This document shows positions 25,503 to 32,524 of a DNA stretch of 44,308 nucleotides, piece after piece. Where the stretch lies: assembly GCA_964624555.1 (NCBI GenBank), contig CAZUXB010000018.1, positions 1 through 44,308 on the forward strand. The letters are read 5' to 3'. This DNA comes from SXRF01 sp964624555 (GTDB lineage: Bacteria; Pseudomonadota; Alphaproteobacteria; Rickettsiales; SXRF01). The position numbers were made by a program, and so were the translations under genes. The first letter of the stretch is position 1. Each line of letters starts with the position of its first letter. Below the pieces are notes generated by a model that was not told the DNA's origin, searched no databases, and was given only the letters and a program-made list of their open reading frames with translations.

Positions 25503-26251
25503 GTTATCAGTGTATACTTCCCCTCACCACATACCGCGCGTGCCAGGCCACCTTCATTATGGATGGAGAAAACCATTATAGGTATCTGGTTCTCACGGGC
25601 AAGGGATATGGCCGACTGGTCCATAACTTTCAGGTCGCGCACCAGCACTTCATGATAGGTTAGTTTGTCAAACAGCTTGGCTTTTTTATCCTTACGCGGG
25701 TCGGCGGAATAAACTCCATCCACTTGCGTGCCTTTCATCAGCAGGTCGCAGCCCATTTCGTTGGCGCGCAGGGCGGCGGCAGTATCGGTGGTGAAATAGG
25801 GGTTGCCGGTTCCGGCAGCGAATATCACCACCCGGCCGCGCTGCATATGGCGTTCGGCGCGGCGGCGGATGTAGGGTTCACAGATCTGCATCATGCTGAT
25901 GGCGGAAAGCACGCGCGTGTCGATGCCCATGCGTTCCAGTGTATTTTGTATTGCGAGCGCATTCAGCACGGTGGCGAGCATGCCCATATAGTCGGCGCTG
26001 GCGCGCTCCATGCCGTTGGCTGCACCCTGTATGCCGCGGAAAATATTCCCGCCGCCAACCACCAGGCACACTTCCACGCCCAGCGCCATCGCTGCTTTAA
26101 TATCGCGGCAGATACGTTCGATGGTCGCCTGATCCTGGCCGTAACCCTGGTCGCCCATCAGTGCTTCGCCGGAAATCTTTAACAATACGCGCTTATAGAG
26201 CGGTTTTGCTTTGCTTTTAGGAGTCGCGGATTTTTTCTTTGGCTGGGTCAT
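25493..26251 (-). CDS. pyrH: UMP kinase
   Basis: A 252-residue amino acid kinase family enzyme. KRVLLKISGEALMGDQGYG (about 20-38), VVGGGNIFRGIQGA, RVLSAISMMQICEPYIRRRA, FAAGTGNPYFTTDTAAALRA and MKGTQVDGVYSADPRK are PyrH motifs. It converts UMP to UDP. A Lys-rich N-terminal extension of about 18 residues precedes the fold, and no good Shine-Dalgarno is seen before the ATG, so a slightly later start cannot be excluded. Its C-terminus (ITDD) is supplied by an octamer repeat. Confidence 0.96.
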   Translation of the reverse strand: MTQPKKKSATPKSKAKPLYKRVLLKISGEALMGDQGYGQDQATIERICRDIKAAMALGVEVCLVVGGGNIFRGIQGAANGMERASADYMGMLATVLNALAIQNTLERMGIDTRVLSAISMMQICEPYIRRRAERHMQRGRVVIFAAGTGNPYFTTDTAAALRANEMGCDLLMKGTQVDGVYSADPRKDKKAKLFDKLTYHEVLVRDLKVMDQSAISLARENQIPIMVFSIHNEGGLARAVCGEGKYTLITDD

Positions 26252-26307
26252 AGGGGGTATTGATAATATGGTTTTCAGCCTGTTGCAATTCTATTTTTAA
26301 GATTAAG

Positions 26308-26393
26308 ACCCCCTCCCTAGCCCTCCCCCGCAAGCGGGAGAGGGGATAAAGAAAGCTCCCTCTCCACGAAGTGGGGAGGGTTGGGGAGGGGAA
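26308..26393. repeat. GC-rich palindromic element between tsf and pyrH
   Basis: It contains CCTCCCCCGCAAGCGGGAGA followed by GGGG, and a second hairpin CCCTCTCCACGAAGTGGGGA followed by GGG. It resembles the element at 5128-5222 in base content, nested design and CCGCAAG centre. It fills most of the 146-base tsf-pyrH gap. Confidence 0.8.
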
Positions 26394-26397
26394 ATAA

Positions 26398-27576
26398 CTA
26401 AGCAGCAGCTACACCCGAAGCGGCGGCAACTTCGGCAGCAAAGTCGGTCTGGGCTTTTTCGATACCTTCGCCGAGGCGGAAGTTCACGAACTTAGCGATC
26501 TTCACCGGAGCGCCGATATCTTTGGCAGCAGCTTCCACAGCGGCGGAGATTTTGCTCTTACCGTCGATAACATAGACCTGTTCTTCGAGCACGTTCTCTT
26601 CGTAGAAGCGTTCGATTTTCATCTGCTTCAGGCGGGCTTTGATGGCGGCATCATCACCATAAGAGCGCATTTTCTTGAGCATATAAGCCGCTTCCTGGAA
26701 GAATACATCGAGCAGTTTCTTGGTCTTATCGGCGTTCTGTTTTTCCTTGCGGTCTTCACTTACACTTTGTTTAGCGTAGTCGGCAAGGAGTTCGTCCACA
26801 TTCGGCAGGGTCTGCGACAGTTCGGTAAGTTTCTGTTCCAGAACCTTTTCTGAGAAGTTGCGTTCAGAGGTCATGCGGTCTTTATACTTGGCAGCACCTT
26901 TTTCGAAGGCAACATAGGCATCAAAGAATTTGGCAACCAGTTCAACGGCGGCATCTTCCTCGCGCTTGATTTCTTTTTCGCTAACTTCTGATTTGCTTAA
27001 GTAGGTCGGGTTGGCGGCAGCAATGTGCATGGCGAGCATCTTGCCAAATTCAGAAAGCTTTTCTGCATTGCCATCGGATTCCAGTGCAACCAGAACACCG
27101 ATCTTACCCATGCCGGCAGCGGTCGCGCTGTGGATGTAGGTAGCAACCACGCCATTGGAAACGCTAAGGGTCGCGCTGCGGCGGAGGTTCATGTTTTCGC
27201 CGATGGTGGCAATCGCCTGCGTCAGGTCAGCAGAAACGGCTTCTTTGAGTTTGGCAACATCGTCACCCAAATCAAGTGCGAGTTTTGCGATCTTGGAAGT
27301 CAGTTCCTGGAATTTTTCGTTGCGGCTAACGAAGTCGGTTTCCGAGTTCAGTTCGATAACCGCGCCTTTGCCCGGCGCAGACGCGATGGCAACGAGGCCT
27401 TCAGCAGCGATACGGCCGGATTTTTTAGCAGCAGAAGAGAGGCCTTTTTTGCGCAGCCAGTCGATAGCGGCTTCCATGTCGCCGTTATTTTCGGTGAGTG
27501 CTTTGCGGCAGTCGAGCATGCCGGCGCTGGTTGTTTCGCGGAGGGCCTTGATCATGTCAGGGGTAACAGTTGTCAT
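26398..27576 (-). CDS. tsf: Elongation factor Ts with a large central insertion
   Basis: A 392-residue protein, about 90-110 residues longer than usual EF-Ts. The N-terminal domain (IKALRETTSAGMLDCRKAL), ELNSETDFVSRNEKFQEL and GMGKIGVLVALES are normal. The C-terminal part resumes at RFYEENVLEEQVYVIDGK and ends with NFRLGEGIEKAQTDFAAEVA. Between them, at about residues 208-312, lies a charged helical stretch (KDRMTSERNFSEKVLEQK, LPNVDELLADYAKQSVSEDR, FFQEAAYMLKKMR). EF-Ts recycles GDP on EF-Tu. The insert lies where the family usually has a short turn, and its role is unknown. Confidence 0.95.
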   Translation of the reverse strand: MTTVTPDMIKALRETTSAGMLDCRKALTENNGDMEAAIDWLRKKGLSSAAKKSGRIAAEGLVAIASAPGKGAVIELNSETDFVSRNEKFQELTSKIAKLALDLGDDVAKLKEAVSADLTQAIATIGENMNLRRSATLSVSNGVVATYIHSATAAGMGKIGVLVALESDGNAEKLSEFGKMLAMHIAAANPTYLSKSEVSEKEIKREEDAAVELVAKFFDAYVAFEKGAAKYKDRMTSERNFSEKVLEQKLTELSQTLPNVDELLADYAKQSVSEDRKEKQNADKTKKLLDVFFQEAAYMLKKMRSYGDDAAIKARLKQMKIERFYEENVLEEQVYVIDGKSKISAAVEAAAKDIGAPVKIAKFVNFRLGEGIEKAQTDFAAEVAAASGVAAA

Positions 27577-27597
27577 TTCTTTGTTCCTTCATTAGTT

Positions 27598-27667
27598 GAG
27601 TGGCAAGTGGTAAGTGATGAGTGTCAAGTAATATTACTGACCACTTACCACTCGCCACTTACCACTT
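27598..27667. repeat. Head-to-head heptamers between rpsB and tsf
   Basis: GAGTGGC, AAGTGGT, AAGTGAT, GAGTGTC and AAGTAAT are followed by ATT and then ACTGACC, ACTTACC, ACTCGCC, ACTTACC and ACTT. Both arms use a 7-base period, and one is the inverse of the other. It occupies most of the 97-base gap between the S2 and EF-Ts genes, so the joint mRNA would carry a long imperfect hairpin there. Confidence 0.9.
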
Positions 27668-27673
27668 TATAAA

Positions 27674-28561
27674 TTACTTCTTTCCTGGAGTCTTTTTTAC
27701 CATAACGGTTGGCGCTTTTTTCGGCGCAGCTTCAGCGGATTTACGGCCACGGCCTTTTTTGCCGTGTTCTTTGCCTTCATCTTCACGACCTTCGTTGGCG
27801 AGGTCGATAACTTCCGGTGCAAGGTTTTCGCTGATATTGGCATCCGCGCCGATATCGCGGCCTGATTTCACCACGCTCTGCTGGATACCGCCAAGAACCG
27901 CATCAGAGATGAGGCGGCAATACATGCGGATAGCACGGGTGGAATCGTCATTGCCCGGGATCGGGTAGGTGATACCGTCTGGCGTGCAGTTGCTGTCGAT
28001 GATGGCAACGATAGGTATACCGAGCTTCTGTGCTTCATTGATAGCCAGCTCTTCCTTGTTGGTATCAATGATGAAGATAAGGTCAGGACGGCCGCCCATA
28101 TCTTTGATACCACCCAGTGAGCTTTCCAGCTTGTCGCGGTGGCGGCTCATGGAGAGCAATTCTTTCTTGGTAAAACCGTTATCCGGTTTTGCCAGCTGCT
28201 CTTCGAGTTTGCGCAGGGTTTTGATGGAAACCTGAATGGTGTTCCAGTTGGTGAGCAACCCACCGAGCCAACGCTCGTTGATGTAATACTGGCCACAGCG
28301 TTTTGCCGCTTCAGCAACATGTTCGGTTGCCTGACGCTTGGTGCCTACGAAGAGGATACGACCGTTCTGCGCGGTAACGTCGCGAACAGCGGTGAGGGCA
28401 GCGTGCAGCATCGGCACGGTTTTGCCGAGATCGATAATATGGATATCGTTGCGGGTGCCATAAAGATACGGCGCCATGCGCGGGTTCCAACGTTTGGTTT
28501 TGTGGCCGAAATGAACGCCAGCTTCAATAAGCTCGCGCATGTTGAATGCGGGTAGAGACAT
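27674..28561 (-). CDS. rpsB: 30S ribosomal protein S2
   Basis: A 295-residue S2 with a C-terminal Lys/Arg-rich extension of about 50 residues. RELIEAGVHFGHKTKRWNPR, FVGTKRQATEHVAEAAKR, YYINERWLGGLLTNW and IDTNKEELAINEAQKLGIPI are standard. It starts with ATG at 28561 with AAGGAT upstream. It heads the minus-strand block and has its own promoter in the 180-base region above. tsf follows after the heptamer array. Confidence 0.97.
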   Translation of the reverse strand: MSLPAFNMRELIEAGVHFGHKTKRWNPRMAPYLYGTRNDIHIIDLGKTVPMLHAALTAVRDVTAQNGRILFVGTKRQATEHVAEAAKRCGQYYINERWLGGLLTNWNTIQVSIKTLRKLEEQLAKPDNGFTKKELLSMSRHRDKLESSLGGIKDMGGRPDLIFIIDTNKEELAINEAQKLGIPIVAIIDSNCTPDGITYPIPGNDDSTRAIRMYCRLISDAVLGGIQQSVVKSGRDIGADANISENLAPEVIDLANEGREDEGKEHGKKGRGRKSAEAAPKKAPTVMVKKTPGKK

Positions 28562-28699
28562 GTTTTAATCCTTTTTTCCAGTTAATACCTCGGCTATCGC
28601 GTTGTGACTTTTTAGAGCACTGGATGGTAAAAAATGCACCGCATTTTCAACCGTCACGAAAGCCTGTGAATTTCTTCCCACTATTGAGAAGAGAAGGGG

Positions 28700-28728
28700 T
28701 GTATAGGTTATATTTACGGATATTTCAA
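28700..28728 (-). promoter_or_regulatory. Sigma70-type promoter for rpsB
   Basis: On the minus strand TTGAAA (28728-28723), 17 bases, then TATACA (28705-28700). Transcription would start near 28693, giving a leader of about 130 bases before the rpsB ATG. Such a leader is the usual site of S2 autoregulation in other bacteria; whether it works so here is inference. No gene is seen in 28562-28741. Confidence 0.65.
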
Positions 28729-28741
28729 GGAGAAAAAGTGC

Positions 28742-29149
28742 TTATTTGCTGATAATGGTGGTTTTTTTCTGGTGCTGGGCCATCCAGTCCCAGAAACTGT
28801 TTGAATCATTGGCTTTTTCCAAGGCCGCATTGAATTGCCTATAGGTATAATTATGTGGCCCAAATAGCCCGTGGTTGACGAAATAATCCTTAAGATTCAC
28901 AGTGCTTATCTTTATATCCATATATTTTACGCCAGGGCCAAGGTCATTGCCGTCCAGAACCCGCCCCAGAGGGCCGATAAGTTTCTCATCAATCTCAAGC
29001 ATTTTTCTTATTAGCTGGGGAGCCATGTACGGGCTGGTCATTATGGAATTACTTATGGAGTGACGTAATGCTATAACAGTATCCTGTAGTTCCCGGGCGA
29101 TGGCCGTATTTTCATCATTATCAACATAACCTTCAGTATCTTTTGGCAC
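28742..29149 (-). CDS. Hypothetical protein
   Basis: A 135-residue soluble protein started by GTG, whose first base is the last base of the upstream stop codon (TAGTG), so it is translationally coupled. It has no signal peptide or membrane helix. The N-terminal half looks helical (ENTAIARELQDTVIALRHSI); the middle is LEIDEKLIGPLGRVLDGNDL and the end is YRQFNAALEKANDSNSFWDW. I do not recognise a family. It lies with its partner between rpsB and secE in a low-GC stretch. Confidence 0.65.
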   Translation of the reverse strand: MPKDTEGYVDNDENTAIARELQDTVIALRHSISNSIMTSPYMAPQLIRKMLEIDEKLIGPLGRVLDGNDLGPGVKYMDIKISTVNLKDYFVNHGLFGPHNYTYRQFNAALEKANDSNSFWDWMAQHQKKTTIISK

Positions 29150-29643
29150 TATTGTTCTCCACCGGCAATAGCGATGCCGCCTCTTTCCCGGCTTGCAAGA
29201 AATTCCCGGAAATCAGGGGTCTGGCTCGTGCGGGCAATTAAGGAATCAAGTTTTTTGATCTGATCACCAAGTTGCCCAAGGCCGTTGCCGTTAAGTTGCA
29301 AAATACTGTTTTTAAAAGAGGTTAAGCCACTTAATATCGAATCTGCTGTAACAGTGCTGCCAATACCTTCTGCGCTTGTCTTGAGGATACCGCCTTTACT
29401 AACCGAAAGGAGTGGTGTTACTATATCCCTCACGACATTTGCAGTCTGCGAGGATATTGCATTTCTTATTTTTGCCGTATCCCCACCATTGGGTGTATCA
29501 GCATATGTGTTTAGTGCTATGCAGGCATCCTTTATGGTATTGGCCATATGTCCGGCCAATTGCTCGTAATGCTTTATTTTTGCTCTTCCATCAGCCATAG
29601 CCGCAGGGCCGCCTGTAGCTTCGCCTTCTGACCATTCTGACAT
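29149..29643 (-). CDS. Hypothetical protein
   Basis: A 164-residue soluble protein with no export signal. It starts Gly/Ala-rich (SEWSEGEATGGPAAMADGRA) and continues with helical segments such as YEQLAGHMANTIKDACIALN. It ends in Gly-rich ERGGIAIAGGEQ. AGAG stands before the ATG. It is the first gene of a two-gene unit with the 135-residue protein, divergent from secE. I do not recognise the family. Confidence 0.65.
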   Translation of the reverse strand: MSEWSEGEATGGPAAMADGRAKIKHYEQLAGHMANTIKDACIALNTYADTPNGGDTAKIRNAISSQTANVVRDIVTPLLSVSKGGILKTSAEGIGSTVTADSILSGLTSFKNSILQLNGNGLGQLGDQIKKLDSLIARTSQTPDFREFLASRERGGIAIAGGEQ

Positions 29644-29756
29644 AAAAAATCTCTGTATGGGTTATGATTTTATAATTATTATCGGGCATAATACCACGTT
29701 AAAAAATATAAAATGTGAAGGTTTTGTTAAGATTTTCCAGCCGTGGAAAATAATGC

Positions 29757-29784
29757 TTGAATTTGCTTTTTATTACTCTATAAA
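29757..29784 (+). promoter_or_regulatory. Sigma70-type promoter for secE-nusG
   Basis: TTGAAT (29757-29762), 16 bases, TATAAA (29779-29784). The start would fall near 29791, about 40 bases before the secE ATG. A separate promoter fits with secE-nusG being cut off from tuf-trnW. Confidence 0.6.
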
Positions 29785-29830
29785 AGCAGCTTCCCCTTAA
29801 ATTTTAACACTAAAAGAGAGTCGCTAACCG

Positions 29831-30022
29831 ATGACCGCCCTAAATCCAGCTAAATTTGTCCGCGAAGTGCGCCAGGAAATGAAGCGCGTTACATGGCCGA
29901 CCCGTAAGGAAACCATGCTTTCTACTAGTATGGTTCTGATAGTGGTCACGGTTGCTTCGATATTGTTCCTGACGGTGGATGTATTGGCTGGTTCGGCGGT
30001 GCAGTGGATAATTGGGATATAG
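29831..30022 (+). CDS. secE: Preprotein translocase subunit SecE
   Basis: A 63-residue short SecE with one membrane helix (about 33-60). KFVREVRQEMKRVTWPTRKE is the conserved amphipathic segment with the invariant Trp-Pro. SecE clamps SecY in the translocon. It is followed by nusG 86 bases later, across a long hairpin. tuf-trnW, its usual upstream neighbours, are about 29.6 kb away in this window. Confidence 0.96.
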   Translation: MTALNPAKFVREVRQEMKRVTWPTRKETMLSTSMVLIVVTVASILFLTVDVLAGSAVQWIIGI

Positions 30023-30032
30023 GAGGAATAAA

Positions 30033-30077
30033 CAGCTATAACAAAAAATCCACATGGGTCGATTTTTTTTATAGCTG
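30033..30077 (+). promoter_or_regulatory. Long hairpin between secE and nusG
   Basis: CAGCTATAACAAAAAATC, a ten-base loop and GATTTTTTTTATAGCTG. The arms pair over 17 bases with one bulged C. It begins 11 bases after the secE stop, and the 3' arm carries eight T residues. It may reduce or pace transcription into nusG, or protect the mRNA; inference only. Confidence 0.65.
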
Positions 30078-30108
30078 AATATAAAATTAAAAAAAGAGAG
30101 AAAAAACT

Positions 30109-30648
30109 ATGGCGTTTCGTTGGTATATTGTACATGCCCATTCCGGCTTTGAAAAGAAGATTGCTGAATCCATCAAGGAGCAGGCAGCGAAGAAGAACAT
30201 CACCCACCTCATTGAGGAAGTGGTGGTTCCGGTTGAGGAAGTGAGCGAAGTGCGGCGTGGCAAAAAGGTTACCAGCGAGCGTAAATTCTTCCCCGGTTAT
30301 GTCATGGTGAAAATGGAACTTACCGATGAAACCTGGCACATGATAAAAAACACCCCGAAAGTTACCGGGTTCCTTGGCGGTGGTGGTAAAGGACGGCCAG
30401 TGCCAATCACCGAAAAAGAGGCTGAGTCTATCTTCCATCAGGTGCGCGAAGGTATCGACCATCCGAAATCAAAAGTCAGCTTTGAGATCGGCGAGAATGT
30501 CAAGATCATCGAAGGGCCGTTTGAATCATTTGTTGGTATTGTTGAGGGTGTTGATGACGAAAAATCGCGGGTCAAAGTTTCTGTTTCCATCTTTGGTCGC
30601 GCTACCCCGGTTGACCTGGAATACAACAAGGTGGAAAAAGTGGCCTAG
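30109..30648 (+). CDS. nusG: Transcription termination/antitermination protein NusG
   Basis: A 179-residue protein with the NGN domain (about 1-115; RWYIVHAHSGFEKKIAESI, KFFPGYVMVKMEL, VTGFLGGGGKGRPVPI) and a C-terminal KOW domain (about 124-179; IGENVKIIEGPFESFVGIVE). It links RNA polymerase to Rho or ribosomes. AGAGAG precedes the ATG. Its TAG interlocks with the TAG of the convergent gene (CTAG at 30645-30648). The rplK-rplA genes that normally follow nusG are absent. Confidence 0.97.
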   Translation: MAFRWYIVHAHSGFEKKIAESIKEQAAKKNITHLIEEVVVPVEEVSEVRRGKKVTSERKFFPGYVMVKMELTDETWHMIKNTPKVTGFLGGGGKGRPVPITEKEAESIFHQVREGIDHPKSKVSFEIGENVKIIEGPFESFVGIVEGVDDEKSRVKVSVSIFGRATPVDLEYNKVEKVA

Positions 30649-31184
30649 TGCATTTGCGCTCTGTTTGCGTTGATTTTGACAGGTGCTCTGGCCATTGCAT
30701 TTTTGAACAGGTCGGATGTTTCTTGTTCATAGCTTGTTGAGATGGCCTCCTGCATGGCAGTACGCAATTCCGAAAGGTCGGCATCGGGTTTTAGAAGCTC
30801 AGGATTATCAAGGATTTTAAGGAAGCCATGCATCCTGTTGGTTGCTGAAGCAAATATTGGTATCATCTTTTCTGCTTCGACGCCTTTTCCAGCGTTTACG
30901 ATGCTGGCATGAAGGTGTTCCATATAATCAAAAAAAGCAATATATTGATTCTCAAAACTATGTATTTCATCAGGCAAGCGCCTGGAGAATCCATCCCGCA
31001 TTTTTTCTAAGGCCGTGCAGAATGAGTCCAAACAATCATAGTGTGCCTTTAAATAAGCAAGCCGACTCCTGTTTGTAGCATTATTCCCAAGCATATCACC
31101 AAGCACATCAGCCCGCCCGCTCCGCTTAGGTTTTGTAGGGCCGATAAGGTCATCGGGGTCATCATCAAATATTTCTTTAGCCAT
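30645..31184 (-). CDS. Hypothetical protein, GRADVLG paralog family
   Basis: From ATG 31184 it encodes 179 residues. I choose this start over 31196 because ATCTGGTTATGGCT is the same before the next paralog, and both proteins then begin MA(K/E)xIFDD. SGRADVLGDMLGN (about 22-34) is followed by a helical domain. HSFENQYIAFFDYMEHLHAS and ATNRMHGFLKILDNPELL line up with the neighbour at 31213-31755. No signal peptide or membrane helix is present. It is the last gene of a three-gene minus-strand operon and converges on nusG. Function unknown. Confidence 0.68.
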   Translation of the reverse strand: MAKEIFDDDPDDLIGPTKPKRSGRADVLGDMLGNNATNRSRLAYLKAHYDCLDSFCTALEKMRDGFSRRLPDEIHSFENQYIAFFDYMEHLHASIVNAGKGVEAEKMIPIFASATNRMHGFLKILDNPELLKPDADLSELRTAMQEAISTSYEQETSDLFKNAMARAPVKINANRAQMH

Positions 31185-31212
31185 AACCAGATCCATAGTT
31201 TGTAATTTGTAA

Positions 31213-31755
31213 TCAGTGGCCGGGGAACCGATTTTCCCTGACTATGATTTGTGTATTGGCATTACGTAAATGTTTAAACGATTCATTCACAAGGTTTTGT
31301 TGAGTTGTAGTAACATCATGCAGGGCAGTGCTTAGCCTTCTGATGTCGGAATCTTCCGATAATAAATTGGGATCATCCAGAATCTTACATAAAATCTTCA
31401 TTCTGGTGGTTGCCGTTTTGAATATTTTTTGCATCTTTGGTGCGCCTTCAGTATTGGTTCCGGTAACCGTCATGCTGCTATTAAGCATATCCATATTTCT
31501 GAAAAATGCTCTGTTGCTCTCTTCAAAGCTTATTATGTCATCTCTTAAGATACCAGCGCATAGAGGTTTCAAGTGATTTAAGGCCTTTATTGATAATAAT
31601 AAATAGTCAATTCTGGCTTGGTGATAATCGAATTCCCTTACTTTCTTGCCGCAGTTTGGCTTTGTGTTGAACAAAGTACCAAGCACATCGGCGCGGCCGC
31701 TCTGTGGACGGGGTGGAGAGTCTATATGTTCATCATCAAATATTGCTTCAGCCAT
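31213..31755 (-). CDS. Hypothetical protein, GRADVLG paralog family
   Basis: A 180-residue soluble protein. It begins MAEAIFDDEH, has SGRADVLGTLF at about 19-29, and a helical domain with ISFEESNRAFFRNMDMLNSS and TTRMKILCKILDDPNLLSED. These segments match the downstream gene at low but clear identity, so the pair arose by tandem duplication. The gaps to its neighbours are 11 and 28 bases. I do not recognise the family. Confidence 0.68.
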   Translation of the reverse strand: MAEAIFDDEHIDSPPRPQSGRADVLGTLFNTKPNCGKKVREFDYHQARIDYLLLSIKALNHLKPLCAGILRDDIISFEESNRAFFRNMDMLNSSMTVTGTNTEGAPKMQKIFKTATTRMKILCKILDDPNLLSEDSDIRRLSTALHDVTTTQQNLVNESFKHLRNANTQIIVRENRFPGH

Positions 31756-31766
31756 AACCAGATTGC

Positions 31767-32372
31767 TTACATTGTATACGGTCTTTGTACGGGCTCCCCT
31801 GCTGCTTCTCTTTCGGATACTGCTCCCATTAAATTTCTCCTGTTTGCTTCCTGGAAGCTGTGGTTAAATGCTGTATTTATCAATTTTTTATTATCTCTTA
31901 AGTGCTTTTCCAGAGCCAGTTCTATCGTTAATAATTTCGGCCCTTCTATACCTAATGCCGAGGCGTCTCTAGTTGCAGATATATGGCCATTTATAGTTTT
32001 ATTGACATCAATAATGTTAGCTAATGCATCTGAATATACTTCATTTATTTTCTCGGTACCTTGAAATATGCCACCGCTATGTTTAACTGTTTTATCATGG
32101 AATACATCCATTCCGCGTACGAATTCATAAGTTTCTTCTGCGAATTGCTTAATCTTGGCATCCATTTTACCGGCAAAATTATTTTGCAATTGATACAGCG
32201 CGTAGTTACGGCAAAAAATATAACCTTTTTGTAAATCAGTGTAGGTGGGTTTAACTTTTAATTCTGGGGCAAGTGCAGGAAGCACATCTGACGTACCGCC
32301 AGATGCAGGCACATCATCGTCACCTGGCATAAGGTTCGGATTAATTTCAGGTGGCGGTGGTTTAATTGACAT
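31767..32372 (-). CDS. Hypothetical protein, possible distant paralog of the two downstream genes
   Basis: A 201-residue soluble protein with a Pro-rich start (MSIKPPPPEINPNLMPGDDD) and then GGTSDVLPAL, which may correspond to the GRADVLG motif. The helical part (YRNYALYQLQ-like NYALYQLQNNFAGKMDAKIK and FVRGMDVFHDKTVKHSGGIF) has the same order of elements as its neighbours, but identity is weak. It is the first gene of the operon, divergent from the RND gene. Function unknown. Confidence 0.62.
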   Translation of the reverse strand: MSIKPPPPEINPNLMPGDDDVPASGGTSDVLPALAPELKVKPTYTDLQKGYIFCRNYALYQLQNNFAGKMDAKIKQFAEETYEFVRGMDVFHDKTVKHSGGIFQGTEKINEVYSDALANIIDVNKTINGHISATRDASALGIEGPKLLTIELALEKHLRDNKKLINTAFNHSFQEANRRNLMGAVSEREAAGEPVQRPYTM

Positions 32373-32409
32373 AGGTTATCCAATCCCTGACATTAAATTT
32401 TGTAAACAG

Positions 32410-32439
32410 CGTATAGCCTAGCACAAAACTATGTGTAAA
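32410..32439 (-). promoter_or_regulatory. Possible promoter of the hypothetical operon
   Basis: On the minus strand TTTACA (32439-32434), 18 bases, TATACG (32415-32410), about 40 bases before the ATG at 32372. The match is moderate. The 152-base divergent gap to the RND gene holds no gene. Confidence 0.35.
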
Positions 32440-32524
32440 TTTATGACAATTGTGTTAAGTTATGTGCCGCGTAAACTCAAGGTGTACGCCTCTTTTCTGC
32501 ATTTATAAGAAAATCCAATAAGTT

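Noticed and set aside
27025..27672. 215-residue plus-strand open frame
   Set aside because: It is antisense to tsf and the heptamer array; composition is that of a shadow frame.
28562..28741. RNA gene or riboswitch upstream of rpsB
   Set aside because: No known riboswitch motif or tRNA fold is visible; only a promoter and a leader.
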